Shown piece by piece: positions 1 to 7,044 of a DNA stretch of 30,057 nt. This DNA comes from Prevotella sp. Its GTDB lineage: Bacteria; Bacteroidota; Bacteroidia; Bacteroidales; Bacteroidaceae. Location: positions 1-30,057 of the forward strand of contig JAFLSH010000003.1 in NCBI GenBank assembly GCA_022511055.1, given 5' to 3'. The notes under the pieces are model-generated. The model ran no database searches. It had not been told where the DNA came from and saw nothing but the letters and a program-made list of their open reading frames with translations. Position 1 is the stretch's first letter. Each line of letters begins with the position of its first letter. Made by a program: the position numbers and the translations under genes.

Positions 1-110
1 CACGGAGTTTTTGGCAATACTCACGGAGTTTTTGGGCAAAAAGTGGTGCTTTTTTTGTCGGTTTTTCACCCATTTCTCTAATAGACTTTAGGGTGCGATG
101 GCCGCCCGTC
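1..110. repeat. Partial copy of composite intergenic repeat (array end)
   Basis: This stretch carries two units of the 21-nt quasi-palindrome CTCACGGAG; the one starting at 20 is complete and the one before it is cut by the window edge. A conserved tail follows, ending in a GACTTTAGGGTGCGATG-type sequence. The whole stretch closely matches about 12755-12865, in the same orientation and also next to the 3' end of an LRR gene. The element probably continues to the left of the window. Confidence 0.75.
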
Positions 111-193
111 GTTCTGCCAGATTTGCCGCTCGGCTTTGCCGCTTACCTAACCAAGAATCCAGCTGGAACGGCGGCGAGAGACGGCCGAACAAC

Positions 194-230
194 AGCAGGC
201 AGAGTTTTCTGAAAAAAAAATCTGCCTGCT
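194..230. terminator. Hairpin downstream of the first LRR gene
   Basis: A perfect 10-bp inverted repeat (AGCAGGCAGA at 194-203, TCTGCCTGCT at 221-230) encloses an A-rich 17-nt loop. It lies 27 nt past the LRR stop codon, the right place for a transcript end. It has no clear U-tract on the minus strand, so the terminator role is inferred. The second LRR gene has lost the matching segment. Confidence 0.5.
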
Positions 231-257
231 ATCTATTATTATAACAAGTAAAATTGG

Positions 258-1778
258 TTACTTGACAACTACCTTTTTGCCGCCGACAACATAAACGCCC
301 TTCTTGCCTTTCAGGCTACCATTCACTTTCTGACCAGAAAGTGTGTAAATCGGAGCATTTGTCTCCACAGTCTCTATTGCACTAACACCCGTGGGGTCGT
401 CACTATTTTCTTCGTATCTTTCCCACCATTCGCCATTATGCCACCAGGCAATCCAGCCTTTAGCCTTGGCTGCTGCTACTTGTGCCATAGTACAGACATT
501 ACCTTCATCCGTCTCTTTGCTGTCATATACATAGAAGCCACTATCAACTACCCGCTGTGGCAGGCTGGCTATCAGTGCATCCATTGCTGCCCCCTTAATT
601 TGGTTGCGATAGCACTCGAAAGGTGATTCTAATGCCGTACATTCAGACAAATCTAAACTCGTCAGTCGGTTAGCTTCACAACGCAAGCCGTGCAATGTCA
701 CACATCCTGACAAATTCAGCTCCGCCAGCCGATTATTGCCGCAATACAAGTAGTACAATGCCGGATTGTTTGACATGTCCAAAGTTGCCAATTGGTTACC
801 AGCACAAAATAACCCTTGCAGCATGGGATTGTTTGACGTGTCCAAAGCAGTCAATTGATTGTTAGTACAATGCAAATATAATAACACTGGATTGTTTGAC
901 ACATCCAAAGAGGTCAACTGGTTATCAACACATTGCAATTCTGTCAGTGCCGGACAGTCAGACACATCCAAACTCGTCAACTGGTTGTCTTGACAATACA
1001 AAGATGATAGTGCCGTACAACCCGACACATTTAAATCTGCCAGCTGATTTTCGTTACAAGACAAAATTGACAGCGCCGTACAACCCGACACATTTAAATC
1101 TGCCAGCTGATTTTCGTTACAAGCTAAACTTTCCAGGGCTGTACAGCCTGACACGTTTATATTTGTCAGCTGATTACCGAAACAAGACACATATCGTAAT
1201 GCCGGACAATTAGACACATCCAAAGTCGTCAGCTGGTTTCTGGAGAAGGCCAAAGTTGTTAGCGCCATACAGTTAGACACATCCAAAGCCGTCAAAAAGT
1301 TGAATTCACAGCTCAATTGTTGCAGCGCCGTACAGCCCGACACATCCAAAGTTGTCAGATTGTTATTCCCACACCCCAAAGAAATCAATGCTGCATTCTT
1401 TGATACATTCAAGCTCCTCAGCCCAGCCCTGTCACAGTTCAAAGATGTCAGTGCTGTGTTCTTCGACAAGTCCAAAGAATCCAAAGCATTATATCCACAA
1501 TTCAAATCGGTCAACGCCGTAAAGAACTCAATACCCTTTAGGCTGCGAATGACCCAATCATAGAGATAAATAGAGGTTATCTCCTTTATTTCTTCCTCTG
1601 TTATTACTCCATCTTCACCATAACTCTGCCTAAGCAGATAGGTACGGAAACGTTCATCAGGGAAATTTGTCTCGTTGATTTCAACATCACCCTGCGCCGA
1701 AGCTGCCAACGGTAGGCCAAGAAAGAGAGCGAGGGATAAAGACCTGACTTTCATCATAAATGTTGTTTTCTGTTTCAT
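258..1778 (-). CDS. Secreted leucine-rich-repeat protein
   Basis: This is a 506-residue exported repeat protein, probably surface-exposed. Residues 1-29 form a signal peptide ending in AASAQ. A conserved N-terminal cap (INETNFPDERFR, then YGEDGVITEEEI) is followed by about 15 repeats of 21 residues with the pattern ALxxLxCxxNQLTxLDVSx. A C-terminal tail has IYTLSGQKV and ends in GVYVVGGKKVVVK, a type common at the end of exported Prevotella proteins and possibly a sorting or anchoring segment. The ATG at 1778 gives a proper signal peptide and follows a good promoter. Two neighbouring repeat units (about 1020-1130) are almost identical in DNA, suggesting recent duplication. Its binding partner cannot be told from sequence. 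It is paralogous to the gene at 12965-13849. Confidence 0.9.
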   Translation of the reverse strand: MKQKTTFMMKVRSLSLALFLGLPLAASAQGDVEINETNFPDERFRTYLLRQSYGEDGVITEEEIKEITSIYLYDWVIRSLKGIEFFTALTDLNCGYNALDSLDLSKNTALTSLNCDRAGLRSLNVSKNAALISLGCGNNNLTTLDVSGCTALQQLSCEFNFLTALDVSNCMALTTLAFSRNQLTTLDVSNCPALRYVSCFGNQLTNINVSGCTALESLACNENQLADLNVSGCTALSILSCNENQLADLNVSGCTALSSLYCQDNQLTSLDVSDCPALTELQCVDNQLTSLDVSNNPVLLYLHCTNNQLTALDTSNNPMLQGLFCAGNQLATLDMSNNPALYYLYCGNNRLAELNLSGCVTLHGLRCEANRLTSLDLSECTALESPFECYRNQIKGAAMDALIASLPQRVVDSGFYVYDSKETDEGNVCTMAQVAAAKAKGWIAWWHNGEWWERYEENSDDPTGVSAIETVETNAPIYTLSGQKVNGSLKGKKGVYVVGGKKVVVK

Positions 1779-1838
1779 TCTCTTGTCTAATTTAATGACA
1801 TGTTTGTCTTATAAGTTGTGTTACACTAATATCATCTG

Positions 1839-1870
1839 CAAAGATAGTAATATTTCGCAATACGCCCAAA
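1839..1870 (-). promoter_or_regulatory. Bacteroidota promoter of the first LRR gene
   Basis: On the minus strand TTTG (1867-1870) stands 20 nt before TATCTTTG (1839-1846), matching the Bacteroidota -33/-7 pattern. Transcription would begin near 1832, leaving a leader of about 50 nt before the ATG at 1778. Confidence 0.7.
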
Positions 1871-1871
1871 C

Positions 1872-1895
1872 AAAACCGTTACTTTTTGCGGTTTT
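1872..1895 (-). terminator. Possible terminator after the nuclease operon
   Basis: Inverted arms AAAACCG (1872-1878) and CGGTTTT (1889-1895) sit just past the nuclease stop at 1909. On the minus strand the second arm runs into a T-rich stretch. The stem is short and overlaps the -33 region of the LRR promoter, so this is tentative. Confidence 0.4.
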
Positions 1896-1908
1896 CCGCT
1901 TTTTCAAG

Positions 1909-2820
1909 CTACCAGTCGGCCAATTTCGCCTCGGCCTCAATGCGTTTTTCGGTCTTGTCGTCAAGCGCGGGGAAGAAGTCGATGCCGGTCAGGCGCTCCA
2001 CCTCGTCTACGGTGCATACGGCCTCCTCCATCAGCTGCTTCTTGCCCTCGTTACGATAGATGAATCCAATGGCCTTGGGCGTTCCCTTGCGGCAGAGTAC
2101 CACCTTGAACAGCCGGTCGGGCACCCACACACGGTTGCGCCCGATAGTCCGCTGCTGCGCAGCGGGCTGGGTGTAGAGCGGGCCGCAGACAATGTCGATG
2201 GCGCCGTACTTCCGCGCCCACTCGCGGCAGAGCATCTCCACGTCGTTCCACTCATGGCTGTTCAGCCCGTGGTTTTGCGGGCAGATGTTAGTCAGCAGAA
2301 AGCTCTCGGCCATGGCCTGTGCAGACCACTTGTTGTCGCCCGCCGGGCACAGGTGTCCGCGGTCGTAGCGCGAGTTGTAGTAGTCCTGATTGGTGGCGCG
2401 CGGCTCGGCCACGCTGGTGTCCTCGGTGAACTGTTCGTTCTGCCGCGAGTGGCTGCCGCGGGTGTGGTCGGCCGTCAGGTGCCACGCCACCCAGTTGGGG
2501 CAGCGGGTCGTGCTGTTATACGAAACGGTGTAGCCCAGCCGTGTCAGTATCTGCTCCGGGCGGTCTTTCAGCCGCGCGGGCAACTCGTATCTCACTACCT
2601 GCTGCTGGGTGTCGGTCATGGTAGCCGCCTTGGCATCATAGAAGCCGCTGACTTCCTGTACGCCCGGCACGGCGCTCTGCCGGCCGTTCCTGCAAGCAGT
2701 CAGCGCGGTCAGCAACAGGGCGGCGGCCAACAGGGGCAGCCGCCGGGCAGCCCCGCCCATCAGGGCGCGGCAGGCGGCAGGCAGGTTTGCTGCCGCCAGT
2801 GTATTCATCTTGTTGTTCAT
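1909..2820 (-). CDS. Secreted DNA/RNA non-specific endonuclease (NUC family lipoprotein)
   Basis: This 303-residue protein belongs to the sugar-non-specific beta-beta-alpha-metal endonucleases that degrade DNA and RNA. The family motif DRGHLCPAGD is at about 153-162, with the catalytic His at 156. The downstream block TNICPQNHGLN..W (about 177-191) would supply the metal-binding Asn. A hydrophobic segment ending LTALTAC (Cys43) looks like a lipobox, so the enzyme is probably an exported lipoprotein facing the periplasm or outside. The ATG overlaps the stop of the upstream permease gene by 4 nt (ATGA), so translation is probably coupled. Likely roles are nucleic-acid scavenging or breakdown of extracellular DNA. 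An ATG four codons downstream is an alternative start. Confidence 0.9.
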   Translation of the reverse strand: MNNKMNTLAAANLPAACRALMGGAARRLPLLAAALLLTALTACRNGRQSAVPGVQEVSGFYDAKAATMTDTQQQVVRYELPARLKDRPEQILTRLGYTVSYNSTTRCPNWVAWHLTADHTRGSHSRQNEQFTEDTSVAEPRATNQDYYNSRYDRGHLCPAGDNKWSAQAMAESFLLTNICPQNHGLNSHEWNDVEMLCREWARKYGAIDIVCGPLYTQPAAQQRTIGRNRVWVPDRLFKVVLCRKGTPKAIGFIYRNEGKKQLMEEAVCTVDEVERLTGIDFFPALDDKTEKRIEAEAKLADW

Positions 2821-3590
2821 TGTTCTTCAATCATATTGCCACTGCGGTCGAACAGGCTGCGGTCGGCCAACAGCAACGTCACGGCAAAGGCTATCACCGA
2901 GGCGCAGAGGCAGCCCACGCACAGCAGCACCGTCAGCTTAACCGCCTCAACGGGCGATACGCCGCCTAACAGCTGCCCCGTCAGCAGGGCTGGCAGCACG
3001 AAGAGCCCCATGACCGAGAGATTGGCCACGGCGGGCAGCAGCAGCGACTGCAAGGCGGGTCTAACGTAGGGCATCAGGGCACGGAAATGAGACAAGCCGT
3101 TGCCCAGCAGCGTGTAGTATGCCTGCGTGTCGGATTGCATGGTCTTGCAGAACGTGCCCAAGGCGCGCACACCGCTGGCCGCCACGTGAGCCAGCAACAC
3201 TGCCGACACAGGCACGAGCCACTGGGCAGAGAGGGGGCGCTCAGGCCGAATGACAGCCAGCAGCAACAGCGCGCTCATGACTGCCACGCCCGCCAGCAGG
3301 CCCAGGGCTGCCGGGGCGAACAGCCGCCGCTTGTCAAGCTCGGCACGACTGACAATGACCCAGCCGCCAACGCCCGACATGACAAGCAGCCACAGCAGGT
3401 TGAGCCACAGCAGGTCGAAGTGGTAGAGTGCCTTTACATATGCCCCCACCATCGCCAGTTGAACAACCATGCGAAGAGTGCCAGCCAACAGCTTGGTCAG
3501 CAGGCGGGTATCGCAGACATACAGCAGGTAGGCCAGCGGTGCCAGCATGCCCGCTAATCCTAACAGCAGACTAAGATAGGTGATGGTCAT
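2817..3590 (-). CDS. fetB: ABC transporter permease, FetB/YbbM (UPF0014) family
   Basis: This is a 257-residue inner-membrane protein with about seven hydrophobic segments and no soluble domain. The TLRMVVQLAMVGAYVK block near the N-terminus and the VSVMGLF/LPALLTGQLLGG-like block (about 205-225) recall FetB permeases, which E. coli couples to FetA for iron export under oxidative stress. I chose the ATG at 3590; a TTG nine bases upstream is possible. It overlaps the ATPase gene upstream by 20 nt and the nuclease gene downstream by 4 nt, so the three form one operon. The substrate is not shown by the sequence, and the partner ATPase is atypical. Confidence 0.82.
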   Translation of the reverse strand: MTITYLSLLLGLAGMLAPLAYLLYVCDTRLLTKLLAGTLRMVVQLAMVGAYVKALYHFDLLWLNLLWLLVMSGVGGWVIVSRAELDKRRLFAPAALGLLAGVAVMSALLLLAVIRPERPLSAQWLVPVSAVLLAHVAASGVRALGTFCKTMQSDTQAYYTLLGNGLSHFRALMPYVRPALQSLLLPAVANLSVMGLFVLPALLTGQLLGGVSPVEAVKLTVLLCVGCLCASVIAFAVTLLLADRSLFDRSGNMIEEQ

Positions 3591-4125
3591 TGGTGTCAAG
3601 CGTGATTAGTTTGTCAGAGATACTTTTATATTCCTCGCGGCAGCTCATCACCGCCACGGTGCGCCCTTCGCCGGCCAGCGCCTTCAGCACGCCGAGCAGC
3701 TCGGGTGCCGGGTCGTCGGCAATGACCACGCGGCGGGAAGCCAGCGGCGGCAGCTCAGGCGACACATCGACAGGCGGCACGGCCGCGGCAGGCGGCTCGT
3801 CAGCCGGCCACCAGACTTCATCCAGTCCGCGCAGCTGGCGCTCCCGCGGCTGCCATTGCTCGGCGGCAGCCGGCCGCTGCTGCGGCACGTAGGCCATCAG
3901 CCGGCGGAGGTAAGGCGCGGAAAGCGGGGTGAGCAGTGCGCCATCGAGGCTGATGAAGCCTGCATCGAGCGGCTGAAAGCCCAGCATGACACGCGCCAGG
4001 AGCGTCTTCCCAGAGCCGGCAGCGCCTGTCACGCAGGTCAGCTGCCCGTCCATGGCTATCATCGAGAAACCTGACAGCAGCCGGCGGCCTCCAACGGTCA
4101 GCGAAGCGTCTTTTAATTCCAGCAT
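3571..4125 (-). CDS. Degenerate FetA-like ABC ATP-binding protein
   Basis: This 184-residue protein is short for a FetA-type ATPase (usually well over 200). It keeps the N-terminal beta core, the Walker A motif GAAGSGKT (34-41) and a Q-loop YVPQQ (79-83). From about residue 84 to 128, where the helical subdomain and the LSGGQ signature should be, there is only a Pro/Ala-rich stretch. The Walker B region reads RRVVIADDP (131-139), with Asp instead of the catalytic Glu, and the H-loop position reads AVMSCR, without His. It is the first gene of the operon and overlaps fetB. It probably binds nucleotide, but normal ATP-driven transport is doubtful. The frame is open and coherent, so a sequencing error is unlikely. 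Confidence 0.8.
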   Translation of the reverse strand: MLELKDASLTVGGRRLLSGFSMIAMDGQLTCVTGAAGSGKTLLARVMLGFQPLDAGFISLDGALLTPLSAPYLRRLMAYVPQQRPAAAEQWQPRERQLRGLDEVWWPADEPPAAAVPPVDVSPELPPLASRRVVIADDPAPELLGVLKALAGEGRTVAVMSCREEYKSISDKLITLDTNDHHLS

Positions 4126-4142
4126 AAAGTGATATTTTTGTG

Positions 4143-4180
4143 CAAAGATACGAATAATTCACAATTATTTCGTAATTTTG
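4143..4180. promoter_or_regulatory. Divergent promoter -7 elements (ATPase / aguA)
   Basis: The 65-nt divergent spacer holds TATCTTTG on the minus strand (4143-4150), 18 nt before the ATPase ATG, and TAATTTTG on the plus strand (4173-4180), 10 nt before the aguA ATG. Both match the Bacteroidota -7 consensus TAxxTTTG. No clear -33 TTTG lies at the usual distance for either. aguA would have an almost leaderless transcript unless the downstream ATG (4197) is used. Confidence 0.5.
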
Positions 4181-4190
4181 CGGCAAAAAT

Positions 4191-5267
4191 ATGACTATGA
4201 ACGAAGAAAAAGGCAGATACCCGTGGCGTATGCCGGCTGAGTGGGAACGCCAAAGGGGCGTTCTGCTGGCCTGGCCACACGCGGGCACAGACTGGGCGCC
4301 CATGCTCGAAGAGGTGTTGGACACCTATCGGCAAATGGCCGTCGAGATTGTCGGCAGCGGCGAACTGCTGTACGTGGTCTCGCCAGAGCCGCTGAACGAG
4401 CCTGCCTTGCGGTCGGAAAAGGTGGTCAACATGGTCTGCCCGACCAATGACACATGGGCCCGCGACTTTGGGGTCATCACCCTGGTGCGCGCCGCTGGCT
4501 GTCAGCACACCGACAGCGGGGTCCCGCCCCACCGCTGCGCCAAGATGCTCGACTTCTGCTTCAACGGCTGGGGCGAGAAATTCCCTGCGGCGCACGATAA
4601 CGCCATCAACCGCCGTTTCTTCGACACCAACTTCGCCGCCCACGAAACCCACTGCTATGCTGACCTGCAAGACTTCGTGCTTGAAGGGGGAAGCATCGAG
4701 AGTGACGGGCGGGGAACGGTGCTGACCACCTCGCAATGCCTGTTGGCACCGCACCGCAACCAGCCCATGACCCGGCACGACATAGAGGAACGGCTGAAAC
4801 GTGACCTCTGCGCCCAACGCATCCTGTGGATAGACCACGGCCACCTGACTGGCGATGACACTGATGGGCATATTGACACGCTGGTGCGCATTTGCCCGAA
4901 TGACACGCTGCTCTACGTGGGCTGCAACGACCCTGATGACGAGCAATATGCCGAACTGAAGGCCATGGAGGCACAGCTGCAAACGTTCACTACGCCCGAA
5001 GGCCAGCCATACCGGCTGCGCAAGCTGCCCATGCCCGACCCCATCCATGATGAAGAGGGTCTGCGGTTGCCCGCAACCTATGCCAACTTCCTGATTCTGA
5101 ACGACAGAGTGCTGCTGCCCACCTACGGCCAGCCCCAGCACGACCAGGCAGCCCGGCAGACGGTGCAAGAGGCATTCCCAGACCGCCGCGTGATTGGCAT
5201 TGACAGCCGCAGCCTCATCAAGCAGCACGGCTCGATACACTGCTGCACCATGCAAATTCCACAATAA
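4191..5267 (+). CDS. aguA: Agmatine deiminase
   Basis: This enzyme hydrolyses agmatine to N-carbamoylputrescine and ammonia, the first step of the arginine-decarboxylase route to putrescine. The 358 residues match the normal length. Family signatures are visible: LLAWPH near the N-terminus, TWARDFG (88-94), the LEGGSIESDGRGT block, WIDHGHLTGDDTDGHIDT carrying the catalytic His and Asp, and the C-terminal GSIHCCTMQIPQ, where Cys351 fits the nucleophile position. No signal peptide is seen, so it is cytoplasmic. A second ATG two codons downstream (4197) could be the true start. It begins a plus-strand cluster; aguB follows after 7 nt. Confidence 0.95.
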   Translation: MTMNEEKGRYPWRMPAEWERQRGVLLAWPHAGTDWAPMLEEVLDTYRQMAVEIVGSGELLYVVSPEPLNEPALRSEKVVNMVCPTNDTWARDFGVITLVRAAGCQHTDSGVPPHRCAKMLDFCFNGWGEKFPAAHDNAINRRFFDTNFAAHETHCYADLQDFVLEGGSIESDGRGTVLTTSQCLLAPHRNQPMTRHDIEERLKRDLCAQRILWIDHGHLTGDDTDGHIDTLVRICPNDTLLYVGCNDPDDEQYAELKAMEAQLQTFTTPEGQPYRLRKLPMPDPIHDEEGLRLPATYANFLILNDRVLLPTYGQPQHDQAARQTVQEAFPDRRVIGIDSRSLIKQHGSIHCCTMQIPQ

Positions 5268-5274
5268 CCCAGAT

Positions 5275-6159
5275 ATGAAAGAACTGAAAATAGGCTTTCT
5301 GCAACAGCACAACACGGCTGACACCTCTGACAACATCAGGCGGCTGACAGACGGCATTGCCGACTTGGCGCGCCGCGGCGCACAGCTCATAGTGCTGCAA
5401 GAGCTGCACAACTCGCTCTATTTCTGCCAGACGGAAACGGTCGGCAACTTCGACTTGGCAGAGCCGATACCCGGCCCGTCGACAGAATGCTTCGGCGAAC
5501 TGGCCCGCCGCCACGGCGTAGTCATTGTCTGCTCGCTGTTCGAGCGCCGGGCCGCCGGGCTCTATCACAACACGGCCGTAGTCATGGAGAAAGATGGCAG
5601 CATAGCCGGAACATACCGAAAGATGCACATTCCAGATGACCCGGCCTACTACGAAAAGTTCTATTTCACCCCCGGCGACTTGGGCTTCCACCCCATACAG
5701 ACCTCAGTCGGCCGGCTGGGTGTCATGGTGTGCTGGGACCAGTGGTATCCTGAGGCCGCACGGCTCATGGCGCTGCAAGGGGCAGAGCTGCTCATCTATC
5801 CCACGGCCATAGGCTACGAGTCGTCAGACACACCCGAGGAACAGGAGCGCCAGCGCCGGGCCTGGCAGACCGTGCAGCGGGGCCATGCCGTGGCAAACGG
5901 GCTGCCGGTTGTGGCAGTCAACCGCGTAGGGCACGAGCCAGACCCCAGCGGCCAGACAAACGGCATTCAGTTCTGGGGCACTTCGTTTGTGGCCGGCCCA
6001 CAGGGCGAAATCATCTACGAAGCCCCAAACGACCAGGAAGACAGCACGATTGTTGAAGTGAACATGGCACACTCTGAGCAGGTCAGGCGCTGGTGGCCTT
6101 TCCTGCGCGACCGCCGTATTGATGAATACACTGACATTACCAAACGTTTCATTGACTGA
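5275..6159 (+). CDS. aguB: N-carbamoylputrescine amidase
   Basis: This nitrilase-superfamily enzyme converts N-carbamoylputrescine to putrescine, ammonia and CO2, completing the pathway begun by aguA. The catalytic triad is visible as Glu43 (LQELHNS), Lys116 (YRKMHIPDD) and Cys153 (MVCWDQWYPE). The frame is open further upstream, but the ATG at 5275 gives MKELKIGFLQ, a normal start for the family and a 294-residue protein. The longer reading would overlap aguA with a composition unlike the family. The omp gene follows after 5 nt, so the three are co-transcribed. Confidence 0.95.
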   Translation: MKELKIGFLQQHNTADTSDNIRRLTDGIADLARRGAQLIVLQELHNSLYFCQTETVGNFDLAEPIPGPSTECFGELARRHGVVIVCSLFERRAAGLYHNTAVVMEKDGSIAGTYRKMHIPDDPAYYEKFYFTPGDLGFHPIQTSVGRLGVMVCWDQWYPEAARLMALQGAELLIYPTAIGYESSDTPEEQERQRRAWQTVQRGHAVANGLPVVAVNRVGHEPDPSGQTNGIQFWGTSFVAGPQGEIIYEAPNDQEDSTIVEVNMAHSEQVRRWWPFLRDRRIDEYTDITKRFID

Positions 6160-6164
6160 ATCTT

Positions 6165-6971
6165 ATGCTAAGACTACCGATAAGACTCCTGGCAACAGCC
6201 GTTGCCGCCCTGACTGCCTTCAGCCTGAAGGCACAAATCGAAGTTGAGCCTTCGTTGCAGATTGACATGGTCAGCCACTACATGTGGCGCGGCACCGATA
6301 TGGCCGGTGTCAGCATACAACCCGCAGGCAAGCTGAGCTGGCAAGGCTTTTCGGTGCAGTTGGGCAGCAGCATGGGGCTGACCTCTGATGAACTGCAAAA
6401 GTTAGACCTCACGGTGGGCTACAGCGCCTATGGATTTAACATTGGCATTACCGACTATTGGTCGACAGGCATTGACTATGCCGGGCTAAACCGATATTTC
6501 TACTATGACCCCAGGCGCAGCGCACACCAGTATGAGGGGAACATCGGCTATTCCTGCCCTTATTTCTCGCTGCAAGCCTACACCATGTTCTGGGGAAATG
6601 ACTACAAGTACGAAACAGAAAAAGACTACAAGCAACGCGCCAACGGCAAGCGCGCCTACTCCACCTATCTGGAACTGCGCGTGCCGGTGTACCTGATGGG
6701 GCTTGACTGGGATTTCTCGGCAGGTGTCACTCCATTCGAGAGTGCGGGCTACACCACCAAGGAGATGGTAGACTTTGGGCAGGGCGAGGAGCGTGCCAAC
6801 GTAAGGAAGCATTTCTATGCTGATGGCCCTGCCTGCATCATGCTCTCGGCCAGGGCTACGAAGAATTTCACCCTCGGCGACATTAAAGTGCCTGCCTTTG
6901 CCGAGATACACACCAATCCCTATACGCAGAAAGCCCAGTTCCTGGTGGGAGTCAGCGTGATTCCCTTCTGA
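6165..6971 (+). CDS. Predicted outer-membrane beta-barrel protein
   Basis: This 268-residue protein has a signal peptide (MLRLPIRLLATAVAALTAFSLKA, then Q) and a series of amphipathic strands rich in Tyr, Trp and Phe with alternating polarity, ending in Phe. The start of the mature chain (MVSHYMWRGTDMAGVS) recalls families of uncharacterised exported Gram-negative proteins. It lies 5 nt after aguB and 73 nt before glnN. The context suggests an outer-membrane channel for polyamine, agmatine or another nitrogen compound, but the sequence does not show a substrate. Similar barrels occur beside unrelated genes, so this role is only an inference. Confidence 0.78.
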   Translation: MLRLPIRLLATAVAALTAFSLKAQIEVEPSLQIDMVSHYMWRGTDMAGVSIQPAGKLSWQGFSVQLGSSMGLTSDELQKLDLTVGYSAYGFNIGITDYWSTGIDYAGLNRYFYYDPRRSAHQYEGNIGYSCPYFSLQAYTMFWGNDYKYETEKDYKQRANGKRAYSTYLELRVPVYLMGLDWDFSAGVTPFESAGYTTKEMVDFGQGEERANVRKHFYADGPACIMLSARATKNFTLGDIKVPAFAEIHTNPYTQKAQFLVGVSVIPF

Positions 6972-7044
6972 GAAACAGGGAAACAGCCTCCCCACAGAGG
7001 CACTTTCAACCGCATATGGCAACAGAAACAAGACAAAACAAGAT

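Noticed and set aside
1675..3069. A 464-codon open frame on the plus strand opposite the nuclease and permease genes
   Set aside because: It is the antisense of convincing genes, has low-complexity composition without domains, and arises from GC-rich codon use.
4113..5411. A 432-codon minus-strand open frame across aguA
   Set aside because: It is antisense to conserved aguA and aguB sequence and shows no protein motifs.
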